Source of the DNA: Halodurantibacterium flavum
GTDB lineage: Bacteria; Pseudomonadota; Alphaproteobacteria; Rhodobacterales; Rhodobacteraceae
Assembly (NCBI RefSeq): GCF_042681825.1
Contig: NZ_JBHUGH010000002.1
Location: 369,363 to 433,362 of the forward strand
Direction of reading: 5' to 3'
Length of the DNA: 64,000 nucleotides
Position 1 is the stretch's first letter, and each line of letters opens with the position of its first letter. This document shows, one piece after another, positions 45,544-53,783 of this stretch. The translations under genes were made by a program, and so were the position numbers. The notes under the pieces are model-generated. The model was not told where the DNA came from. It searched no databases and saw nothing but the letters and a program-made list of their open reading frames with translations.

Positions 45544-46673
45544 AGGGCGGGGTCATCAACGCCCGCGGCCAGCCGGTCGGCCACAGCCTCTGCGATCGCC
45601 AGTGAAGAGGTCAGGCCCGGGCTCTCGATCCCGAACAGGTTGACGAGACCGGCGATGCCATGCAGCTCGGGCCCGTCGATCCGGAAATCGACGCCGGGCT
45701 GGCCCGCGCCGGCAAGCTTGGGACGGATGCCGCAATAGGTGGGGGCGAGCGCATCCTCCGGCAGACCGGGCCAGTATTTGCGGATCTCGGTCTGGAAATG
45801 GTCGCGCCGTGCGGCGTTCACGCGATAGTCGATGCTGTCGATCCAGTCGACATCCGGCCCAAAGCGCATCCCGCCCGCGAGATCAAGCGTCAGGTGGACG
45901 CCGAGCCCGCCGGGTTCCGGCACCGGATAGACCAGATGCGAAAAGGCCGGTCGGCCCGGAAGGCTGTAATAGTTTCCCCGCGCGAACAGGGTGCGGGGTA
46001 CATGGTCGGGCGACAGCCCCCGGATCGCCCCCGCCAGTTCCGAGGCATGAAGCCCCGCCGCATTGACGAAGAACCGGGAGGCCATGGTGAAGCGCTCGCC
46101 GCTGGCGATGTCCCCGGTCGTCACCGCAAAGCCGGCGGGCGTCACCTCGACCCCCACCACCGCGCTGCCGAGGCTGAGGATTGCGCCATGGGCCTCGGCG
46201 TCACCCAGCATAGACAGCATCAGGGCGTGGCTGTCGATGATCCCGGTCGAGGGCGACAAAAGCGCCGCGGTGCAGGCCAGTTCCGGCTCCAGCGCCTGCA
46301 CCTCGGCGGCGGTCAGGCGGCAGAGGTCATGGACGCCGGCCGCACTTGCGCGCGCCAGAATGGCGTCCAGCGCGGTGTTCTGATCCGCGCTCGTCGCCAC
46401 GATCAGCTTGCCGCAGCGCCGATGGGGCACGCCGTTTTCGGCCGCATAGGCATAAAGCATCCCGCGCCCCTCAACGCAGAGCCGTGCCTTGAGGCTGCCC
46501 GGTTCGTAATAGAGGCCCGCATGGATCACCTCTGAATTGCGCGAGGATGTGCCGGTGCCAAACGCGGCCTCCCGCTCCAGGATCACCACCTCAATCCCCC
46601 GGCGCGCCAGGCTGCGCGCGATGGCAAGTCCCACAACCCCGGCCCCGGCGATGATGCAATCGACCCTGTCCAT
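45531..46673 (-). CDS. FAD-dependent oxidoreductase (LhgO/L-2-hydroxyglutarate oxidase-like)
   Basis: A 380-residue DAO-fold flavoprotein. It has the FAD motif CIIAGAGVVGLAIARSLARR and the segment FGTGTSSRNSEVIHAGLYY, which places it near L-2-hydroxyglutarate oxidases (LhgO); TYCGIRPKLAG and LFGIESPGLTSSLAIAE are also conserved in that group. It likely oxidises a 2-hydroxy acid and reduces quinone at the membrane. Monocistronic, with a 500-base promoter region upstream. The true substrate is not proven by sequence. Confidence 0.87.
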   Translation of the reverse strand: MDRVDCIIAGAGVVGLAIARSLARRGIEVVILEREAAFGTGTSSRNSEVIHAGLYYEPGSLKARLCVEGRGMLYAYAAENGVPHRRCGKLIVATSADQNTALDAILARASAAGVHDLCRLTAAEVQALEPELACTAALLSPSTGIIDSHALMLSMLGDAEAHGAILSLGSAVVGVEVTPAGFAVTTGDIASGERFTMASRFFVNAAGLHASELAGAIRGLSPDHVPRTLFARGNYYSLPGRPAFSHLVYPVPEPGGLGVHLTLDLAGGMRFGPDVDWIDSIDYRVNAARRDHFQTEIRKYWPGLPEDALAPTYCGIRPKLAGAGQPGVDFRIDGPELHGIAGLVNLFGIESPGLTSSLAIAEAVADRLAAGVDDPALQNR

Positions 46674-47180
46674 ATCTCCCCCCGTCGCAACGCGGGCAGA
46701 CTAGGCGGGTTTGCCTGGCTTGTCGCGGCTGAAACGGGTGTTTTTGGGGCTTGGCACCGACAGGCTGGACCGTCAGACCGACCCCGTCAGATCCGGATTT
46801 GCGCGTGTTGCGTTTTCCGAGAACACAGACGAGGAGGTCGTTATTTTCCTTTCGCGGTAGCCAGAAATTCGCTGAACTGTTGACCGGTGGCCGACCATGT
46901 CGGCTGGCTGATCGAGGCTCGCGCCGCCAACGCCGAAAAGTTGTAGATGCCGGGCATATCAAGCCACCGCATCTGATCGCAGGTCGCTTGCGTTCAGGCG
47001 CTTCCTCAGCGTGATCACAGGCGTTCCCGAGGGGAAAGAGGATCAGGCACATCCCTGCCACATCCCCCGTTAATGGCGCTATCGGAGGAAAGGGATGCAG
47101 GTCTGACCACTGCAAGGTAACCCGGCTTTCAACCCCGCAAGGGCCGGCCCGGCGACCGGCCCCCGTCTCGGGTCACAAGA
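46674..47180 (-). other. Intergenic region before the FAD oxidoreductase
   Basis: About 500 bases with no clear gene. A 38-residue minus-strand frame (46841-46957), ending QFSEFLATAKGK, has coding-like composition but no good ribosome site; it may be a small protein or a remnant. The promoter of the FAD gene must be near 46680-46850. Confidence 0.35.
47141..47162 (-). terminator. Hairpin after the tannase-like gene
   Basis: GGGCCGG / CCGGCCC, seven perfect pairs with an 8-nt loop, about 20 bases beyond the minus-strand stop. No T-tract. Confidence 0.45.
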
Positions 47181-48764
47181 TCACTGCACGCAGGCAAAGC
47201 TCTCGGCGGCGCTTTCGTCTCCGCCCTGATATTGCGGCCATGCGGGGTACTGGCAAAGCGGGCGGGTGATCGTGCCCGCGTCGTTGCTGTTGACCAGATC
47301 GCCCGGCGCCGTTCCTTCCGTCACCCAGGTTTCGAGCACCGAAAAAAGATCGGCGCGGTTCGGCATCCCCTCGGGACCCACGCCGCCATGGTTGATCGAG
47401 GGAAAGATGTAGAAGCGCGCGAATTCCGTAACCGCATCCGCGCCCATCGTCTCGTTCACGCGGGTCCAGTAGGCGGCAACTTCCGCGGGGGGAACTTCGG
47501 ACGCACCCCCGGCATAGAGGATCATCCGCCCCCCGCGATCGCGCAGGCCCGACAGATCGGGGTTGGTTGCATCGAGGATCTGCGACACCGCGACGATCCG
47601 GTCGCGCAGGGCGGGATCGTTCGGATCGAAGCCGAGCGTGTCATATTCGGCGTCCTGTGCGATGAAGAACCGGGCATAGCCGTCGCCCAGCGTATAGACG
47701 TAGGAGTCATATCCGTCCTGGCTGGGGCCGGGCTGGGACGGAACCGGGCGCGACCCGGCAAAGCTGCCCTGCCAGGCTGTATTGCCCCAAGGATAGCCCG
47801 CGTGCCCGGTCAGGCCATTGGCGATCTCGAAATCAAGTTCGACCGGGCGGGCGACGTTCATCACGGCTTCAAGCTGCGCCTCGGTCAGACAGTCGCCGGT
47901 CTGACCCTCTGCACAAAGCAGGGAGGACAGATCAGGTTCGCAGCCCTCGAAATTCGCGATCCAGCCATCCTCCAGCCCGTCCTGCGGGTCGCATTGGGCA
48001 TAGACCGCATCGGTCACCAGCTGCGCGAGTTCCGGCCCGACCCAGCCCTCGCCGCCATTGCGGTAAAAGCCGAGCGAGGATTGCAGATGCGCGATCTTGA
48101 GCCCGGTGAGGTTCGCCACCGGGTCGCCGACAAGGATGCCGTCGTAATCCTCGGGATGGTCCTGCGCGGCGACCATCGCCTCTTTGCCGCCCTGCGAGAA
48201 CCCGACGAAATAGCGCAGATCGGCGGGGGTGCCGTAATGCGCCTCGATGATCTGCATCGCGGCGCCATAGGTCTCGTTGACCGAGCGGCGGGCATAGCGC
48301 TCAAAGGCCTCCTGGTTCAGCGCGAACGAGGCCCGCCGCACGTCGATATCGGGACCATAGGGCAGGTCATCGACGCTATGGCCGGAGTCGCCGGAAAAGG
48401 TCGCGTGGCCCTTGAACGGGAATTCCTGCGCGGCGGCAGGCGTCTGCCAGCGCCCGCCCGCCTGCTGCGGGATCGTGCCGTTAAAGCCGCCGCCGCCGAA
48501 CTGCACCGCATGGCCGCTCCAGTCCTCGGGCAGGACGACGCGCAGATTGATGGGCCAGCCTTCGGGGTCGGCGGGCGCGATCTGCGCAAGGATCTCGCAA
48601 TGGGCGGGGGCGGCCTCGGTCGCGTCAACTTCGGCGGCGCTGGTGATCGTCACCCCGTCAAGGGGCGCCGCGGACATCTCCGCGCAGGCCGTCTGGGCAA
48701 CGGCTGGCATCGCCGCGGCCAGCATCAATCCGCCGGCAAGGCCGGTCAGGTGCAATGGCTTCAT
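47181..48764 (-). CDS. Tannase/feruloyl esterase-family secreted hydrolase
   Basis: A 527-residue secreted alpha/beta hydrolase of the tannase/feruloyl esterase family, with a signal peptide (hydrophobic 6-22, cleavage after AVAQ). The nucleophile is S190 in FVGFSQGGKEAM and the His is H459 in PSINHGGVG. In typical members a Cys precedes the Ser and another precedes or follows the His, forming a CS-HC disulfide; neither is present here (F before S, N before H). The usual Asp segment YHGWADP reads YAGGASEVPP, so the acid may be a Glu or lie elsewhere. The start follows AAGGGAGAGAGA. It likely attacks aromatic esters, with reduced certainty about activity. Confidence 0.85.
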   Translation of the reverse strand: MKPLHLTGLAGGLMLAAAMPAVAQTACAEMSAAPLDGVTITSAAEVDATEAAPAHCEILAQIAPADPEGWPINLRVVLPEDWSGHAVQFGGGGFNGTIPQQAGGRWQTPAAAQEFPFKGHATFSGDSGHSVDDLPYGPDIDVRRASFALNQEAFERYARRSVNETYGAAMQIIEAHYGTPADLRYFVGFSQGGKEAMVAAQDHPEDYDGILVGDPVANLTGLKIAHLQSSLGFYRNGGEGWVGPELAQLVTDAVYAQCDPQDGLEDGWIANFEGCEPDLSSLLCAEGQTGDCLTEAQLEAVMNVARPVELDFEIANGLTGHAGYPWGNTAWQGSFAGSRPVPSQPGPSQDGYDSYVYTLGDGYARFFIAQDAEYDTLGFDPNDPALRDRIVAVSQILDATNPDLSGLRDRGGRMILYAGGASEVPPAEVAAYWTRVNETMGADAVTEFARFYIFPSINHGGVGPEGMPNRADLFSVLETWVTEGTAPGDLVNSNDAGTITRPLCQYPAWPQYQGGDESAAESFACVQ

Positions 48765-49117
48765 GGTCTCTCTCCCTTGCTGTCTGCCCATGGCCCCTCC
48801 TGGCCGATGGGGCGAACCGTGGTGAAGTCCGGCGTGGTCCGATGTCGATTCCGGGCCGGAAATGTATTCACGATTCGCAATTATAAGTGTAGTTCACGGG
48901 TGTTTTTGCGCAATCCGTAGCTGCAGTGAATACATTGTCGCCACGGACTTGGGGCGAAAGCCCGCGCATCACGCTGAACCGCGCCGCCTGCCTTGCGCCG
49001 GGACTTCGTCGCGCGCCGCCCCTTCTGACGCTTTCCGCCCGCCAGAAAGAAGCCGGTTTCCCCCGCTGGTGCGACGCAATAGACTTCGGCGACAGGATCA
49101 TCTGAGGAAGGCCCGAC
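48765..49117 (+). promoter_or_regulatory. Promoter region of the 49118-58451 operon with an 11-bp inverted repeat
   Basis: The gap has no gene. A perfect 11-bp inverted repeat AATGTATTCAC (48861-48871) / GTGAATACATT (48926-48936) bounds a 76-base AT-rich block. The two sites are 64-65 bases apart centre to centre, about six helical turns, fitting two sites for one dimeric regulator or one structured element. The adjoining TTATAAG could be part of a promoter. Which gene (tannase-like on the minus strand, or the operon) it controls is unclear. Confidence 0.55.
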
Positions 49118-50389
49118 ATGCCAGTTCCGGCCCATGTCAAGGACATGCTGCGCAGAATCCGGGCCCGGGTGCAGGGCACACCGCTGCAGGAACGCATGGC
49201 GCCCGCAGATGCACGGCCCGAAATGCTGCGCCCCGTGCGCCGGGCCACGGCGCAGACGGTCGCGACATACTGGAACCGGCTGATGGCCGGCGGCAGGGTC
49301 GCGGACCCGGACCGCGAGGCGCTGGCCGATCCGCTGACAATGGCGGAGCCTGCGCGCTTCAACGCCAATATCGAGAACTTCATCGGCACCGTGAAGCTCC
49401 CCCTGGGGGTCATCGGGCCGTTGCGGATCAACGGGCTGAACGCGCATGGCGATTATCACGTCCCGATGGCCACGACCGAGGCCGCGCTGGTCGCATCCTA
49501 TGCGCGGGGTGCCCGGGCGGCGACACGATCAGGCGGGATCAACACCGCGATCCTGTACGAAGGTGTCATCCGCACGCCCGCCTTCGTTCTGGACAGCCTG
49601 CTGAACGCGGGCCTTTTCGTCGAGTGGGTCGTCGATGGGGTCGATCAGTTGAAGGTCGCGGCCGAGGCCACGACCCGCCATGGCAAGATGATCTCGGTCG
49701 AGCCGGTGATCGACAATAACATCGTCTTTCTGATCTGCCGCTTCACAACCGGCGATGCCGCCGGGCAGAACATGGTCACCATCGCGACCAACGCCATGTG
49801 CGAGGATATTGTCGCGCGCTGCCCCGTCCCCCTTAGGGCATGGTATATCGAGGGCAATTTCTCGGGCGACAAAAAGGCATCCTCGCTTGGCATGGTGACC
49901 GGGCGCGGCCGCAAGGTCAGCGCCTCCGTGACCCTGAAGGCCGGGGTGGTCAGATCGGCGCTCGGAACCAGCGTGGCCGAGATGCTGGCCTATGGACAGG
50001 TTGCGAACCTTGGCGCGCTTTTGTCCGGTCAGCTTGGGGCGCAGGCGCATTTCGCGAACGGGCTGGCGGCGATCTACATCGCCACGGGGCAGGATGCGGC
50101 CTGCGTTGCCGAAAGCGCGATGGGCGTGACGCGGATGGAGGCGCGGGGCGAGGATCTTTTCTGCAGCGTGACGATGCCCAACATTCTGGTCGGCTCGGTC
50201 GGGGGCGGCACCGCGCTGCCCAGCCAGTCGGCGGCACTGAACATCCTGGGGCTTCGGGGGGACGGGCACGGCGCCGCCCTGGCCGAGGTGGTCGCGGCGA
50301 CCTGCCTCTGTGGCGAGATTTCGATCGTGGCGGCGATTGCGGCGGGTGATTTTGCCCGCGCGCATGAGAAACTGGCGCGTCACAGATGA
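49118..50389 (+). CDS. Class I hydroxymethylglutaryl-CoA reductase
   Basis: A 423-residue soluble HMG-CoA reductase of class I type. The four catalytic residues are in place: E121 (PMATTEAALV), K252 (FSGDKKASS), D326 (ATGQDAACV) and H416 (ARAHEKLAR), with the NENFIGTVKLPLGVIGPL-like and GGGTALPSQSAALN segments expected of the family. It has no membrane anchor. It begins after TGAGGAAGG and its stop overlaps the next ATG. Alphaproteobacteria normally make isoprenoids by the MEP route and no other mevalonate gene is nearby, so reduction of an acyl-CoA for a specialised product, rather than primary metabolism, is the likelier role. Confidence 0.93.
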   Translation: MPVPAHVKDMLRRIRARVQGTPLQERMAPADARPEMLRPVRRATAQTVATYWNRLMAGGRVADPDREALADPLTMAEPARFNANIENFIGTVKLPLGVIGPLRINGLNAHGDYHVPMATTEAALVASYARGARAATRSGGINTAILYEGVIRTPAFVLDSLLNAGLFVEWVVDGVDQLKVAAEATTRHGKMISVEPVIDNNIVFLICRFTTGDAAGQNMVTIATNAMCEDIVARCPVPLRAWYIEGNFSGDKKASSLGMVTGRGRKVSASVTLKAGVVRSALGTSVAEMLAYGQVANLGALLSGQLGAQAHFANGLAAIYIATGQDAACVAESAMGVTRMEARGEDLFCSVTMPNILVGSVGGGTALPSQSAALNILGLRGDGHGAALAEVVAATCLCGEISIVAAIAAGDFARAHEKLARHR

Positions 50390-51291
50390 AGCTCGGCAAT
50401 CTCTGGATCTATCAGAAGGAACGCTTTCCGCTTGCCAGGACGGTGCCGCTACTGGCGGTCTTTTCCGCGGCAAGCATCAGCGTTTCGGCGCAACTGGCGG
50501 GGCGCCCCCTGCCATCGGGCTGGGGCTTTCTGGCGGCGTTTGTCACAGCGCTCCTGATCTTCTTTCAGATGCGGGTCTGCGACGAGTTCAAGGATCTCGA
50601 CGCCGACCGGCGGTTCCGCCCCGACCGCCCGATCCCGAGGGGGCTGATCTCGCTCCGGGCGGTGATGGGGCTTGGGGTGCTGTCGCTGCCGCTGACCGCC
50701 CTTGCCGCAGGGGCGTGGCATCCGCCGCTTCTGTGGTTATTGGGGGTGGTCTGGGTGTGGCTCGCGCTCATGACCGCTGAATTCGGGGTGCCGGCATGGC
50801 TTGGGGCGCGGCCGGTGCTCTATCTCGTCAGCCATATGGCGATCATGCCGCTGATCGATCTGTTGCTCACCGCGTTCGAATGGATGCCGGGGGGCGGACC
50901 GGCGGCGGCGCTGGCGCTGTTCCTCGCGCTGTCGTTCGTGAACGGCTGCGTGCTGGAGATCGGGCGCAAGATTTGGGCGCCACAAAGCGAGATCGCCGGG
51001 GTCGAGAGCTACTCGGCGCTCTGGGGGCCGGGCCGGGCGGCCTGGGTCTGGGCCGTCTTTGTGGCGCTGTCCTTTGGCATCCTGATGGCGCTGGCGGTCC
51101 TGACGGATGCGGTTGCGGTCGCCTTGCCGGCGGGCGGGGCGGGTGCGGTCGCCTGCGCTGTCGCCGCGTGGCGCCACGCAAGAGCGCCGACGATTGCGAC
51201 AGAAAAGCGGCTGGATCTGCTGGCGGGGCTATGGGTTTTCCTGTGCTACGCGCTGGCCGGGTTCGCCCCGATCCTGACAGGGATGTTCTGA
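50386..51291 (+). CDS. UbiA-superfamily membrane prenyltransferase-like protein
   Basis: A 301-residue integral membrane protein with about eight or nine spans. The first Asp-rich motif appears as CDEFKDLDAD with D66, D70 and D74, close to the UbiA NDxxDxxxD magnesium site, followed by RRFRPDRPIPRGLIS as in UbiA proteins. The second Asp-rich motif is degenerate: near residue 190 it reads EIGRKIWAPQSE. It would join a prenyl chain to an acceptor or another alcohol, but the weak second motif leaves activity open. ATGA overlap on the upstream side and TGATG on the downstream side. Confidence 0.82.
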   Translation: MKLGNLWIYQKERFPLARTVPLLAVFSAASISVSAQLAGRPLPSGWGFLAAFVTALLIFFQMRVCDEFKDLDADRRFRPDRPIPRGLISLRAVMGLGVLSLPLTALAAGAWHPPLLWLLGVVWVWLALMTAEFGVPAWLGARPVLYLVSHMAIMPLIDLLLTAFEWMPGGGPAAALALFLALSFVNGCVLEIGRKIWAPQSEIAGVESYSALWGPGRAAWVWAVFVALSFGILMALAVLTDAVAVALPAGGAGAVACAVAAWRHARAPTIATEKRLDLLAGLWVFLCYALAGFAPILTGMF

Positions 51292-53783
51292 TGACCTTTA
51301 TTGTCCCGCAGCAGGATGCGACCGATGCGCAACAGGTCGGCGGCAAGGCGGCGGCCCTTGGCCGTCTGGCGCAGGCGGGCTTTGCGCCGCCCGAATTCTT
51401 CGTGATCCGCGCCGAGGCGTTCGACGGTGAGACGTTCGGGGGCGAGACGTTCAAGAAGGGCGGCGCCGTCCCGGGACTTGCGACGGCACTGGCGCGGCTG
51501 GGCGACGGACCCTTTGCGGTGCGCAGTTCGGCGCGGGCCGAGGACGGGGCAGAGCATAGCCATGCCGGCCAGTTCGACAGCTTTCTGAACGTGCCGGCGG
51601 CAGAGGTCGAGGCCACCGCGCGCAGGGTCTGGCAATCGGGGTTTTCGGAAACGGTCGCGACCTATCGCGCGCGTTGGTCAGGGGGGCAGGCGGAAGGGCC
51701 GGCCGTGGTGGTCCAGCGCATGGTCGATGCGCGGGTGGCCGGGGTCGCGTTTTCCGCCGATCCCGTTACCGGCCGGCGCGACCGGGTTGTCATTTCGGCC
51801 ATCGCCGGCCTTGCGGATCGCCTCGTCTCGGGCGAGGCGGATGGCGAGGACTGGACGGTGGCGGCAGATACGGGAACAGATACCGGGGCCGTCTGCGCCA
51901 CCCGACCTGTCGTCCTGACAGAGGCGCAGGCGCAAGAGATCGCCGACCTTGCCCGACGGGCCGAGGCGCTCTTCGGCAGTCCGCAGGACATCGAATGGGC
52001 GCTGGACGACGCGGGGCTCCACATCCTGCAATCGCGCCCGATCACCACCGCCATCCGGGCCGCGCCGAACCCGGATGACGCGCTGACCATCTTCGACAAT
52101 TCGAACATCATCGAAAGCTATCCGGGGGTCGTAAGCCCACTGACCTATTCCTTTGCCGTGCATGTCTATGGCCGGGTCTACCGGGTCTTCGTGGCCATGC
52201 TCGGTGTGCCGCAGGACAGGATCGCGGCGCATTCGGCGGTCTTCGACAACATGCTCGGGCGGGTCGACGGGCGGGTCTATTACAACCTCGTCAATTGGTA
52301 CCGGGCGCTGTCGCTCTTGCCGGGGTTTTCGCTGAACCGGGCCTATATGGAAACGATGATGGGTGTCGATACGCCCATGCCCGCCGAGGTGACTGACCGG
52401 ATCGGTCCGCCCTCCGCGACCGGGCGCGCCCGGCTGAGCGAATACGGACGGCTGGTACGGGCAGGTGCGGGTCTTCTGTGGCAGGCGCTGGTTCTGCCCC
52501 GCACGCGCCGTCGCTTTTACGACCGGCTGAACGCGGCGCTCGACAGCGACCTTGATCTGGACCGGGCGGGGCCGACCGCACTCGCCGCGGAATATCGCAA
52601 GATCGAGAGCACGTTGCTCGACCGGTGGGACGCGCCGCTGGTCAACGATTTTCTTTGCATGATCGCCTTCGGTGCCTCGCGCAACCTGATGCAGAAATGG
52701 TTGGGGCAGGACGGGATCGCGCTGCACAATGACGTCATGATCGGGCAGGGGGATATCGTCTCGGCGGAACCGGCCCGGCGCATCCTCGCCATGGGGCAAA
52801 TGGCAAAGGCCGCAGGGCTTGAAGCGCGGCTCGCCGCCGGGGACAGGGCCGCACTTGCCGCCGACCCAAGGCTGCAACACGAATTCGATGCCTATATCGC
52901 CCGCTTCGGGGATCGCTGCACCGAGGAACTGAAGCTTGAAAGCCTGACACTGCGTGATGACCCGTCGAGCCTTCTTGCCGCGATTGCCGCCAGCGCAGGC
53001 CGCGACATGGACAAGGCGCCCCCGGATTCGGCTCCGGACTGGGCGGCACTGTTTCCGAACCCGCTGAAACGGGCGGCGGCCCGGGCCCTGATCGGCTGGG
53101 CGAAGGCCCGTGTGCGTGACCGCGAAAACCTCCGCTTTGAACGGACGCGGGTCTTTGGCCATGCGCGGCGGGTGTTTCTGGCCCTGGGCCGCGAATTTGC
53201 GGCGCGCGGGCTGATCGACGCCCCCCGTGACGTGTTCCATCTGACCACGCTCGAAGTTCTGGGCGCGGTCGAGGGGTTCGGCCTGTCGCCCGATCTCCGG
53301 TCGCTGATCGCCCTGCGCAAGGCCGAGGACAGCGGCGCATCGCAACGCCCCGACCCGCCCGAACGGATCGAACTGCGCGGCCCCGCCATTTCCCCGGTCT
53401 GGAATGACAGCCCGGCAGCGCGCGACGGCGCGACGCGCCGGACGGCCACGGGGTGTTCGGCGGGCCGGGTCAGCGGGGTCGCGCGGGTGATCCGCGATCC
53501 GCGCACCCAGTCGCTGGCCCCTGGTGAGATCCTTGTCGCGCGGCATACCGACCCCGGCTGGATCGCCGTATTCTCGAACGCCGCGGCCATCGTGGTCGAA
53601 CGCGGCTCGCTCTTGTCCCATTCCGCAATCGTGGCGCGCGAACTGGGTATCCCCTGCGTCGTGGGCCTGAGGGGCGCGACCGGCTGGATTGAAGACGGAG
53701 AGAGCATCACCGTAGATGGCGCAACAGGAGAGGTCGAAAGACATGGCAGCACGCGCCGAGATCGAAGCCAAGGCGAGCTTTGA
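51291..53783 (+). CDS. PEP-synthase-like dikinase (rifampin phosphotransferase-type architecture)
   Basis: An 830-residue protein with a PPDK-type ATP-binding domain (residues about 1-265: QQVGGKAAALGRLAQAG, FAVRSSARAEDG, DPVTGRRDRVV, ILQSRPI), a central region of about 440 residues without clear family signature, and a C-terminal swivelling phosphohistidine domain with H777 in LLSHSAIVARELGIP. The PEP/pyruvate-binding TIM barrel of PEP synthase is missing. This ATP-grasp, variable middle, His layout is that of rifampin phosphotransferase, which transfers the beta-phosphate of ATP to a small molecule. Here the middle domain may bind the pathway intermediate. It overlaps the next gene by 41 bases. 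Confidence 0.85.
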   Translation: MTFIVPQQDATDAQQVGGKAAALGRLAQAGFAPPEFFVIRAEAFDGETFGGETFKKGGAVPGLATALARLGDGPFAVRSSARAEDGAEHSHAGQFDSFLNVPAAEVEATARRVWQSGFSETVATYRARWSGGQAEGPAVVVQRMVDARVAGVAFSADPVTGRRDRVVISAIAGLADRLVSGEADGEDWTVAADTGTDTGAVCATRPVVLTEAQAQEIADLARRAEALFGSPQDIEWALDDAGLHILQSRPITTAIRAAPNPDDALTIFDNSNIIESYPGVVSPLTYSFAVHVYGRVYRVFVAMLGVPQDRIAAHSAVFDNMLGRVDGRVYYNLVNWYRALSLLPGFSLNRAYMETMMGVDTPMPAEVTDRIGPPSATGRARLSEYGRLVRAGAGLLWQALVLPRTRRRFYDRLNAALDSDLDLDRAGPTALAAEYRKIESTLLDRWDAPLVNDFLCMIAFGASRNLMQKWLGQDGIALHNDVMIGQGDIVSAEPARRILAMGQMAKAAGLEARLAAGDRAALAADPRLQHEFDAYIARFGDRCTEELKLESLTLRDDPSSLLAAIAASAGRDMDKAPPDSAPDWAALFPNPLKRAAARALIGWAKARVRDRENLRFERTRVFGHARRVFLALGREFAARGLIDAPRDVFHLTTLEVLGAVEGFGLSPDLRSLIALRKAEDSGASQRPDPPERIELRGPAISPVWNDSPAARDGATRRTATGCSAGRVSGVARVIRDPRTQSLAPGEILVARHTDPGWIAVFSNAAAIVVERGSLLSHSAIVARELGIPCVVGLRGATGWIEDGESITVDGATGEVERHGSTRRDRSQGEL

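Noticed and set aside
48861..48936. A miniature inverted-repeat transposable element.
   Set aside because: There is no target-site duplication on the flanks and no second copy in the window; an operator is the simpler reading.
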